A stretch of 64,000 bases of DNA from DATARH01 sp963705325 (GTDB lineage: Bacteria > Pseudomonadota > Alphaproteobacteria > ATCC43930 > CGMCC-115725). A program made the translations under genes and the position numbers. The stretch covers positions 1,984,001-2,048,000 of the forward strand of contig OY970069.1 of the NCBI GenBank assembly GCA_963705325.1, written 5' to 3'. Position 1 is the first letter of the stretch; each line of letters starts with the position of its first letter. The notes beneath the pieces were generated by a model. The model saw only the letters and a list, made by a program, of their open reading frames with translations, was not told the DNA's origin and did not search any database. Below, in pieces: positions 10,372 through 17,934 of the stretch.

Positions 10372-11270
10372 TCGACAAACTCAATTTCCTGATCGCGCTG
10401 GCGCAGGAGCAGCATTTCGGCCGGGCGGCTGAGGCCTGCGGCGTGACACAGCCTACCTTGTCGGCCGGGATCAAGCAGCTTGAGGGCACCCTTGGCGTAC
10501 TGCTGGTGCAACGGGGCTCGCGCTTTCACGTCTTCACACCCGAGGGCCAGCGCACTCTCGAATGGGCGCGGCGTATCGTCGGCGATGCCCGGGCCATGCG
10601 GGAAGAGATTCAGGCAGTCAAGCAAGGCCTCGCAGGTCACATCAGGATCGCCGCCGTGCCAACGGCGCTGGCAATGGTCGCGAGCCTGACGACACCCTAC
10701 CGCGCACGCCACCCGAACGTGTCCTTCACCGTACTGTCGCGCAACTCGATCGAGATACTTGGGCTACTCGAAAACCTCGAAATCGATGCTGGGCTCACCT
10801 ATCTGGACAACGAGCCAGTCGGCCGGGTCCGCACTGTCCCTCTATACCATGAGCATTACCGGCTGCTGACTGCCGCCGACAGCCCGCTTGGCAATCGCGA
10901 TGAAGTGACCTGGGCCGAAGTCGGACAGATACCGCTTTGCCTGCTGACGCCGGACATGCAGAACCGCCGCATCATCGACCGCTACCTGCGATCGGCCGGC
11001 GCCGAACCGGCACCGACGCTCGAATCGAACTCGATGATCGTGCTGTTCGCGCATGTGCGCACCGGAAGCTGGGCCAGCGTGATGCCAGCGAAGCTCGCGG
11101 AGACCTTGGGTCTGACCGAAACGATCCGCGCCATCCCGATTACGGGCACCGAACTCTACCCGACCATCGGCCTCGTCGTACCCTACCGTGAGCCGATGAC
11201 GCCGTTGACCGCGGCGCTCGTCGCCGAGGCACGACGCCTTGCTCCTCGTCTGGATGACGGCAATCGATAG
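10368..11270 (+). CDS. LysR-family regulator of the formate dehydrogenase operon
   Basis: A 300-residue LysR-type regulator. The N-terminal winged helix reads MIDKLNFLIALAQEQHFGRA, then TQPTLSAGIKQLE, followed by a periplasmic-binding-like effector domain. It starts inside the MoeA stop (ATGA overlap) and sits 93 bp before fdsG. Position suggests it controls the fds genes in response to formate or Mo cofactor status, like FdsR-type regulators. Being co-directional and embedded in the operon, rather than divergent, is slightly unusual for LysR proteins. The effector is unknown. Confidence 0.88.
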   Translation: MIDKLNFLIALAQEQHFGRAAEACGVTQPTLSAGIKQLEGTLGVLLVQRGSRFHVFTPEGQRTLEWARRIVGDARAMREEIQAVKQGLAGHIRIAAVPTALAMVASLTTPYRARHPNVSFTVLSRNSIEILGLLENLEIDAGLTYLDNEPVGRVRTVPLYHEHYRLLTAADSPLGNRDEVTWAEVGQIPLCLLTPDMQNRRIIDRYLRSAGAEPAPTLESNSMIVLFAHVRTGSWASVMPAKLAETLGLTETIRAIPITGTELYPTIGLVVPYREPMTPLTAALVAEARRLAPRLDDGNR

Positions 11271-11363
11271 AGAATCTCTATCGGCTGACGAAGATGATCT
11301 ATTGATTGTCCGGCTTGATTTTCCTAGCGTTCTGGGGATCAAGGCTAACGATGCCGGGCAAAT

Positions 11364-11840
11364 ATGCACAGCGCGATCCCATGGAGCAGTGCTCGTGCTG
11401 AGGAGATTATCGAGGCAAATCTGAGCCTTGAGGGTGCGGCCTTGCCGATCCTGCATGCCCTGCAGCGCGAATTTGGCTTTGTTCCGGACGAGGCGGTGCC
11501 GCTCGTCGCCGAGGCGCTCAACCTCACTCGCGCCGAACTACACGGCATCGTGACTTTCTATCACGACTTCCACTGGTCAGCGCCCGGCCGGCATGTCCTT
11601 CGGCTGTGTCGCGCCGAGGCGTGCCAGTCGCTCGGCGCCGAAGATCTTGCCGAACGCGCCCGGGATCGGCTTGGCATTCGCTGGGGTGAGACTAGCCGCG
11701 ACGGCGCAGTCACATTGGAGCCGGTGTTTTGCCTCGGCCTGTGCGCCTGCGCACCGGCAGCGATGCTTGACGGCCGTGTGATCGGACGGCTCGACCAGGC
11801 ACGCCTCGCCGCGCTGATTGACCAAGCGAGACGGCCATGA
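11364..11840 (+). CDS. fdsG: NAD-dependent formate dehydrogenase gamma subunit
   Basis: A 158-residue NuoE-like subunit. It has a helical N-terminal half and a thioredoxin-like C-terminal half whose cysteines C82, C87, C123 and C127 fit the [2Fe-2S] ligand pattern. It passes electrons between FdsA and the FMN/NAD site of FdsB in the soluble cytoplasmic complex. The start MHSAIPWSSARAEEII matches the usual length, and its ribosome site is weak. The 3' end overlaps fdsB by 4 bp (ATGA), so the two are coupled. Confidence 0.93.
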   Translation: MHSAIPWSSARAEEIIEANLSLEGAALPILHALQREFGFVPDEAVPLVAEALNLTRAELHGIVTFYHDFHWSAPGRHVLRLCRAEACQSLGAEDLAERARDRLGIRWGETSRDGAVTLEPVFCLGLCACAPAAMLDGRVIGRLDQARLAALIDQARRP

Positions 11841-13396
11841 CCCGCCCCCGCATCTTTGTACCGCGAGACGCAGGCGCGCTGGCGCTTGGTGCGGACGAGG
11901 TCGAGCGCGCGATTATTGCCGCCGAGCGGCGCCTCAGTCTGGACGTAGAGATCGTCCGCACCGGCTCACGCGGCCTCTACTGGCTAGAGCCGATGATCGA
12001 GGTCGAGACAGCGCAGGGCCGCATAGCCTATGGCCCGGTCACGCCCGAGGATGTCGAGCCGCTATTCGCGATCGGCTGGCTCGATGGGCGCCCTGACAAG
12101 CTGTGCCTCGGCAGGCCGGAAGACATTCCGTTTCTGAAACGGCAGACACGGTTCACCTTTGCGCGCTGCGGAATCATCGACCGGCTGTCGCCGGAGGATT
12201 ACCGCGCGCATGGCGGGTTTCGCGGCCTCGAACGCGCGGTTGCGCTCGGTCCTGAAGCGATTGTCGACGAAGTCACCAAATCGGGTTTGCGCGGTCGCGG
12301 CGGCGCCGGTTTTCCGACCGGCATCAAGTGGCGAACCGTCGCGCAGACCCCATCGGCGCAGAAATATGTCGTCTGCAACGCCGACGAGGGCGATTCCGGC
12401 ACCTTTGCCGACCGGATGATCATGGAAGGCGACCCCTTTGTGCTGATCGAAGGCATGGCCATTGCCGGGATCGCCGTTGGGGCAACAAAGGGCTTCGTCT
12501 ACATCCGCTCCGAATATCCGCATGCGATCGAGGTTTTCGGCCGGGCTATCGAGATTGCTCGGGCCGAACGGTGCCTCGGCGTGGGCATCTCCGGTTCATC
12601 CCTCGATTTCGATCTGGAGATCAGGGTCGGCGCCGGCGCTTACGTGTGCGGCGAAGAAACCGCGCTGCTCGACAGTCTCGAAGGCAAGCGCGGCCAGGTG
12701 CGTGCGAAGCCGCCGCTGCCGGCGCATCACGGCCTCTTCGGCAATCCGACCGTCATCAACAACGTGATCTCGCTGGCCTCGGTGCCGGCGATCCTCGCTG
12801 ATGGCGCCGACGCCTATCGTGATCTCGGCTTTGGCCGCTCGCGCGGCACAATACCGATCCAGCTCGCCGGCAACATCAAATACGGCGGGCTGTTCGAAAC
12901 AGCGTTCGGCGTCACCCTCGGCGAATTGGTCGACGAGATCGGAGGCGGGACCCTGACCGGCCGACCGGTGCGGGCGGTACAGGTCGGCGGGCCGCTCGGC
13001 GCCTATTTCCCGCGCGCCCTGTTCGATACGCCGTTTGATTACGAGGCCTTCGCCGCGCGTGACGGGCTGATCGGACACGGCGGCATCGTCGTGTTCGACG
13101 ACACGGTCGACATGGCGCGCCAGGCGCGCTTTGCGATGGAGTTCTGCGCGGTCGAATCGTGCGGCAAGTGCACGCCCTGCCGCATTGGCTCGACGCGCGG
13201 CGTCGAGGTGATCGACCGGATCATCGGCGGCACGGACCGCGCCGCCAACCTCACTCTCATCGACGATCTCTGCAACACGATGAAGCTCGGGTCGCTCTGC
13301 GCGCTCGGCGGTTTGACGCCGTATCCGGTGCTGAGCGCGATCCGGCATTTCCCCGAGGATTTCGGCGCGGGTCCTGCACTCGCCGCCGCAGAATAA
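11837..13396 (+). CDS. fdsB: NAD-dependent formate dehydrogenase beta subunit
   Basis: A 519-residue NuoF-like protein. A thioredoxin-like N-terminal domain (~1-110) precedes the FMN/NAD binding region (SGLRGRGGAGFPTGIKW, YVVCNADEGDSGTFADR, GAGAYVCGEETALLDSLEG). A C-terminal [4Fe-4S] motif ESCGKCTPCRIGSTRG follows, with a distal cysteine in LGSLCALGG. It accepts electrons from the Fe-S chain and reduces NAD+. The gene lies between fdsG (4-bp overlap) and fdsA (11-bp gap), the canonical order. All key motifs are intact. Confidence 0.95.
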   Translation: MTRPRIFVPRDAGALALGADEVERAIIAAERRLSLDVEIVRTGSRGLYWLEPMIEVETAQGRIAYGPVTPEDVEPLFAIGWLDGRPDKLCLGRPEDIPFLKRQTRFTFARCGIIDRLSPEDYRAHGGFRGLERAVALGPEAIVDEVTKSGLRGRGGAGFPTGIKWRTVAQTPSAQKYVVCNADEGDSGTFADRMIMEGDPFVLIEGMAIAGIAVGATKGFVYIRSEYPHAIEVFGRAIEIARAERCLGVGISGSSLDFDLEIRVGAGAYVCGEETALLDSLEGKRGQVRAKPPLPAHHGLFGNPTVINNVISLASVPAILADGADAYRDLGFGRSRGTIPIQLAGNIKYGGLFETAFGVTLGELVDEIGGGTLTGRPVRAVQVGGPLGAYFPRALFDTPFDYEAFAARDGLIGHGGIVVFDDTVDMARQARFAMEFCAVESCGKCTPCRIGSTRGVEVIDRIIGGTDRAANLTLIDDLCNTMKLGSLCALGGLTPYPVLSAIRHFPEDFGAGPALAAAE

Positions 13397-13407
13397 GGAG
13401 AGGCGCG

Positions 13408-16251
13408 ATGCCGCTCGTCCAGGAAACCGATTACGGCACGCCACGCTCGAAAAGCGAGGCGGAGGTCACACTGACCATCGACGGGTTTGCAGTGACGGTG
13501 CCGGAAGGCACCTCGATCATGCGCGCCGCGGTCGAGGCCGGGATCAAGGTCCCGAAACTATGCGCGACCGACAGCGTCGAAGCTTTCGGCTCGTGCCGGC
13601 TGTGCCTTGTCGAGATCGCGGGGCGAAACGGCACGCCGGCCTCGTGCACGACGCCGGTTGCCTCCGGCATGGTCGTCTCGACCCAGAACGACCGGCTGAA
13701 GCGGCTACGCCGCGGCGTCATGGAGCTCTACATCTCCGACCATCCGCTCGACTGCCTGACCTGTTCGGCGAACGGTAATTGCGAGCTGCAGGACATGGCC
13801 GGCGCGGTCGGCTTGCGCGAGGTGCGCTACGGCTATGACGGCGCCAACCATCTCGGCGTGGCGAAGGATACTTCGAACCCGTATTTCACCTTCGATCCGG
13901 CGAAGTGCATCGTCTGCTCGCGCTGCGTGCGCGCTTGCGAGGAAGTGCAGGGTACCTTCGCACTGACCATCGGCGGCCGCGGCTTCGCTTCCCATGTCGC
14001 GGCGGGAATGGACGAGGATTTCCTCGCTTCCGAATGCGTATCGTGCGGCGCCTGCGTCCAGGCCTGCCCGACCGCGACCCTGATGGAGAAATCGGTCATC
14101 GAGATCGGCCAGGCCGAGCATTCGGTGGTGACGACCTGTGCCTATTGCGGTGTCGGCTGCAGCTTCAAGGCCGAGATGCGCGGCAACGAGGTCGTGCGCA
14201 TGGTCCCCTGGAAGGACGGCAAGGCCAATCACGGCCATAGCTGCGTCAAGGGCCGCTTCGCCTGGGGCTACACCAACCACCAGGACCGCATCCTCAAGCC
14301 AATGATCCGCGAGAAGATCACCGACCCGTGGTGCGAAGTATCGTGGGACGAGGCCATCGGCAGGGTCGCCTCGGAATTCCGCCGCATCCAGGCGCAGCAC
14401 GGCATCGGCGCGATCGGCGGCATTACCTCGTCGCGCTGCACCAGCGAGGAGACATTCCTCGTGCAGAAGCTGGTGCGGGCGGTGTTCGGCAACAATAATG
14501 TCGATACCTGCGCCCGCGTTTGTCACTCGCCGACCGGCTACGGCCTCAGCCGCACTTTCGGCACCTCGGCCGGAACCCAGGATTTCAACTCTGTTGAGGA
14601 GACCGATGTCGTTTTGGTGATCGGGGCGAACCCGACCGACGCGCATCCAGTGTTCGCCTCGCGCATGAAAAAGCGGCTACGCCAGGGCGCCAAGCTGATC
14701 GTCGTCGACCCGCGCCGCATCGATCTCGTGCGCACGCCGCATGTCGAGGCGGCGTACCATCTGCCACTCAAGCCCGGCACCAATGTCGCGATGCTGAACG
14801 CGATCGCCCATGTCGTGGTCACCGAGGGCCTCATAGCCGAAGATTACGTGCGCGAGCGCTGCGACACGCAAGCCTTTGCCGATTGGGTGGAGTTCATCGC
14901 CCGGCCAGAGAACAGCCCGGAAGCGGCGGCCGTCTTCACCGGCGTTCCCGCCGCCGAGGTTCGCGCTGCGGCGCGGCTTTACGCAGGCGGCGGCAACAGC
15001 GCGATCTATTACGGCCTCGGCGTTACCGAGCACAGCCAGGGCACCACTGCCGTCATGGCGATGGCCAACCTAGCGATGGCGACTGGCAATATCGGCCGGC
15101 GCGGTGTCGGGGTGAACCCGCTACGCGGCCAGAACAACGTCCAGGGCGCCTGCGATATGGGCTCGTTCCCGCACGAGTTGTCGGGCTACCGGCATATTTC
15201 CGACACCGCGACCCGCGAACTGTTCGAGAAGGATTGGGGCGTCCATCTCGATCCCGAGCCGGGGCTGCGCATCCCCAACATGCTCGATGCCGCGGTCGAT
15301 GGCAGCTATCGCGGCATCTACATCCAGGGCGAGGACATTCTGCAATCGGACCCCGACACGCATCATGTTGCCGCTGGGCTGGCAGCTATGGAATGCGTCG
15401 TCGTGCAGGACCTCTTCCTCAACGAGACCGCCCGTTACGCGCATGTGTTCCTGCCCGGTTCGACCTTCCTCGAAAAGGACGGCACCTTCATCAACGCTGA
15501 GCGGCGTATCGGCCGGGTGCGCAAGGTCATGGCGCCGCGCGCCGGCCTGGCGGACTGGGAAATCACCGTTGCCATCGCCAAGGCTATGGGGATGGAATGG
15601 GATTACCCCCATCCGTCCGAGATCATGGACGAGATCGCGCGGTTGACCCCGACCTTTGCCGGCGTCTCCTATAAGAAGCTCGATGAGGCTGGCTCGGTCC
15701 AGTGGCCGTGCAACGACCAGGCGCCCGAAGGCACCCCAATCATGCACATCGGCAGCTTCGTGCGGGGCAAGGGCAATTTCCTGATCACCGAATACGTGCC
15801 GACCGACGAGAAGATCGGGCCGCGCTTTCCGCTATTGCTGACGACCGGCCGTATCCTCAGCCAGTACAATGTCGGCGCCCAGACGCGCCGCACCGACAAC
15901 GTCGTCTGGCACGAAGAGGACCGGCTGGAAATTCACCCGCACGATGCCGAGGAGCGCGGCATCCGCGACGGTGATTGGGTCCGGCTCAGAAGCCGTGCCG
16001 GCGAGACCAGCCTGCGCTCCCGTGTCACCGATCGGGTCGCGCCGGGCGTGGTCTACACCACGTTCCACCACCCGGACACGCAAGCTAACGTCATCACCAC
16101 TGATTATTCAGATTGGGCCACCAACTGCCCCGAATACAAGGTGACCGCAGTTCAAGTGTCGCCGTCGAACGGCCCTTCTCCGTGGCAGGAGACCTACCAG
16201 GAGCTGAGCCGCCAGACCCGTCGGATCGCCACTGTGGAAGCCGCCGAATAA
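13408..16251 (+). CDS. fdsA: NAD-dependent formate dehydrogenase alpha subunit (molybdenum)
   Basis: A 947-residue catalytic subunit oxidising formate to CO2. The start is ATG 13408 with AAGGAGAGG just upstream; the frame is open to 13159 but overlaps fdsB. Visible centres: [2Fe-2S] C52/C63/C66/C80; His-Cys3 cluster H112/C116/C119/C125; two ferredoxin clusters (CIVCSRCVRAC and CVSCGACVQAC, 167-220); a [4Fe-4S] next to the cofactor, C244/C247/C251/C279. The active-site residue is cysteine C372 in ARVCHSPTG, not selenocysteine. The C-terminal third holds the bis-MGD binding domains. The stop overlaps fdhD by one base. Confidence 0.96.
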   Translation: MPLVQETDYGTPRSKSEAEVTLTIDGFAVTVPEGTSIMRAAVEAGIKVPKLCATDSVEAFGSCRLCLVEIAGRNGTPASCTTPVASGMVVSTQNDRLKRLRRGVMELYISDHPLDCLTCSANGNCELQDMAGAVGLREVRYGYDGANHLGVAKDTSNPYFTFDPAKCIVCSRCVRACEEVQGTFALTIGGRGFASHVAAGMDEDFLASECVSCGACVQACPTATLMEKSVIEIGQAEHSVVTTCAYCGVGCSFKAEMRGNEVVRMVPWKDGKANHGHSCVKGRFAWGYTNHQDRILKPMIREKITDPWCEVSWDEAIGRVASEFRRIQAQHGIGAIGGITSSRCTSEETFLVQKLVRAVFGNNNVDTCARVCHSPTGYGLSRTFGTSAGTQDFNSVEETDVVLVIGANPTDAHPVFASRMKKRLRQGAKLIVVDPRRIDLVRTPHVEAAYHLPLKPGTNVAMLNAIAHVVVTEGLIAEDYVRERCDTQAFADWVEFIARPENSPEAAAVFTGVPAAEVRAAARLYAGGGNSAIYYGLGVTEHSQGTTAVMAMANLAMATGNIGRRGVGVNPLRGQNNVQGACDMGSFPHELSGYRHISDTATRELFEKDWGVHLDPEPGLRIPNMLDAAVDGSYRGIYIQGEDILQSDPDTHHVAAGLAAMECVVVQDLFLNETARYAHVFLPGSTFLEKDGTFINAERRIGRVRKVMAPRAGLADWEITVAIAKAMGMEWDYPHPSEIMDEIARLTPTFAGVSYKKLDEAGSVQWPCNDQAPEGTPIMHIGSFVRGKGNFLITEYVPTDEKIGPRFPLLLTTGRILSQYNVGAQTRRTDNVVWHEEDRLEIHPHDAEERGIRDGDWVRLRSRAGETSLRSRVTDRVAPGVVYTTFHHPDTQANVITTDYSDWATNCPEYKVTAVQVSPSNGPSPWQETYQELSRQTRRIATVEAAE

Positions 16252-17075
16252 TGAACCTACCGGCGCCGGCGCACCGCGTCGCCAGTGCCGCGTGGCGCAA
16301 CGGCAAGCCTTGTCCGGATGAACGCACGATCCCCGAGGAGACGGCGGTCGCGCTGACGTACAACCGCGTTACCCACGCAGTGATGATGGCGACCCCCGCT
16401 GACCTTGAGGATTTTGCCGTCGGCTTCAGCTTGAGCGAAGGAGTCATCCAGAGCTCCACCGATCTCGAGGCGCTTGAAGTGGTGTCGAGCGAAGATGGCA
16501 TCGAATTGCGTATGTGGATCGCCGAGCCGCGCGGCGACGCATTTACCGACCGGCGGCGCCATCTCGCCGGACCGACGGGATGTGGGCTGTGCGGTATCGA
16601 AAGTCTTGCCGAGGCGATGCGCCGGCCTCCCGTCGTGACCAGCGACCTGCGCATTTCCGCCGACATGATCGGCGTGGCGATAGCGTCGCTACCCGGAGCG
16701 CAAAGCCTCAATCGCGAAACCAGGGCGGTCCATGCCGCGGGATTTTGGCAGCCGGGCAAGGGGCTCGTCGCCCTGCGCGAAGATGTCGGCCGGCACAATG
16801 CACTCGACAAGCTCGCCGGAGCCCTCGCCAGAGAGGGCGTGTCGGCGACACGCGGCATCGTGCTGTTGACCAGCCGCGTTTCGGTCGAGCTAGTGCAAAA
16901 GGCGGCTGTGATGGGAGCGCCAGCGATTGTCGCGGTCTCGGCGCCGACCGCGCTGGCGGTGCGCACTGCCGAGACGGCCGGTATCACCCTCGCCGCCATC
17001 GCCCGCGACGACGGGTTCGAGGTTTTCGCCCATCCGCACCGCTTGAAGTTGAAGGTCGCGGAACATGTCGTCTGA
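16251..17075 (+). CDS. fdhD: FdhD sulfurtransferase for formate dehydrogenase maturation
   Basis: A 274-residue FdhD protein. It carries the CGLCG motif (C111, C114) that takes sulfur from a cysteine desulfurase and hands it to the Mo cofactor of the formate dehydrogenase. The conserved AREDVGRHNALDK-type motif is present (LREDVGRHNALDKLAG), as is a C-terminal FEVFAHPHRL. The start ATG 16251 overlaps the fdsA stop (TAATG); an open frame extends back to 16113 inside fdsA. The 3' end overlaps fdsD by 11 bp, so all subunits and the maturase are coupled. Confidence 0.94.
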   Translation: MNLPAPAHRVASAAWRNGKPCPDERTIPEETAVALTYNRVTHAVMMATPADLEDFAVGFSLSEGVIQSSTDLEALEVVSSEDGIELRMWIAEPRGDAFTDRRRHLAGPTGCGLCGIESLAEAMRRPPVVTSDLRISADMIGVAIASLPGAQSLNRETRAVHAAGFWQPGKGLVALREDVGRHNALDKLAGALAREGVSATRGIVLLTSRVSVELVQKAAVMGAPAIVAVSAPTALAVRTAETAGITLAAIARDDGFEVFAHPHRLKLKVAEHVV

Positions 17076-17274
17076 CAAGCTCGTCTACATGGCCAATCAG
17101 ATCGGTAAATTCTTCGCCCATCGCCATGATGACGAAGCGGTTGCCGCCATCGCCGACCATCTCGTCAAGTTCTGGGACCCGCGAATGCGTAAGGCGATCC
17201 TGGTTCGTCTTGAAGAGGACGGTAGCGGGCTCGATCCGCTGGTACGGAAGGCTGTCGAGACACTGCCAGTCTGA
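17065..17274 (+). CDS. fdsD: NAD-dependent formate dehydrogenase delta subunit
   Basis: A 69-residue protein with the FdsD family pattern: KLVYMANQIGKFFAHR, then AVAAIADHLVKFWDPRMRK, which is its hallmark. In known fds systems FdsD binds the complex and supports cofactor insertion and activity rather than catalysis. It starts 11 bp inside fdhD and closes the operon. Length is normal (about 65-80 residues). Confidence 0.92.
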   Translation: MSSDKLVYMANQIGKFFAHRHDDEAVAAIADHLVKFWDPRMRKAILVRLEEDGSGLDPLVRKAVETLPV

Positions 17275-17517
17275 ACTCGTATCCATTTCCATTCAAGTTA
17301 ATCAAACCGCGGACAGGAATGACCGCTTCCCGCGTCCTCCTGAGGCCCGGCGCTGAAGACGGGACGACCGGAATGGGGCAGACGCTGCCCATCCGGTTCC
17401 CCCCGGCGAACGGCCGGTCTCGGGTCGAACGCAGCCATGGCCACTAATGAGTACACAACACAGCCAGCCGCTCTATAGCACCTGTTCGTGTAGACACGGC
17501 ATGCAGCCATTCCTGAT

Positions 17518-17527
17518 ATGATATCAT
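17518..17527. promoter_or_regulatory. Short perfect palindrome upstream of the conjugation patch
   Basis: ATGATATCAT is a 10-bp perfect palindrome 24 bp upstream of the ATG at 17552, in the AT-richer boundary between the formate operon and the mobile-type genes. It could be an operator. Such short palindromes also arise by chance. Confidence 0.25.
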
Positions 17528-17551
17528 GACCCAGCGGCAAAGAGGTGCGCC

Positions 17552-17899
17552 ATGCGCGGAGCCAACGACCACCAATCCGACATCGATCGCGCGCTTGATC
17601 TCGAAGACGGCGGCTCGCCCGCCCCGGAGCCGGAACCGGCCTCGCTTGGTGACCATGTCGCGCCGGAACATTGGACCCAGAGGGGCGGCATGGTCGAGCA
17701 GCAGGCCTCAGCGATGGAATGGTTGGAGCATAGCGACGAGGTGAGGCGCGAGCGCGCGGCGCAGGAAGTCGAAGCCGCGCCAACGGAGCTGACCAGCGAA
17801 GACCGGGAAGTGCTGGAGGCGGCGCGAGCCACCGAAGCGGCGCAAGTCCAGCAGCAGGAACTCGCGCCGTCTCAAGTCCACGAGCCGTCCGGCCCCTGA
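17552..17899 (+). CDS. Small acidic hypothetical protein upstream of the coupling protein
   Basis: A 115-residue hydrophilic protein rich in Glu, Ala and Gln, with no membrane segment. A helical, probably coiled-coil stretch covers ~60-105 (HSDEVRRERAAQEVEAAP and following). A GAGGTG ribosome site precedes ATG 17552 closely. It ends 35 bp before the VirD4-like gene on the same strand, so it is likely co-transcribed and may be an accessory conjugation protein. I do not recognise a family. Confidence 0.6.
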   Translation: MRGANDHQSDIDRALDLEDGGSPAPEPEPASLGDHVAPEHWTQRGGMVEQQASAMEWLEHSDEVRRERAAQEVEAAPTELTSEDREVLEAARATEAAQVQQQELAPSQVHEPSGP

Positions 17900-17934
17900 T
17901 CGCAGCGGGAAACCGGTAAAGCCGGGGCTTTCGC

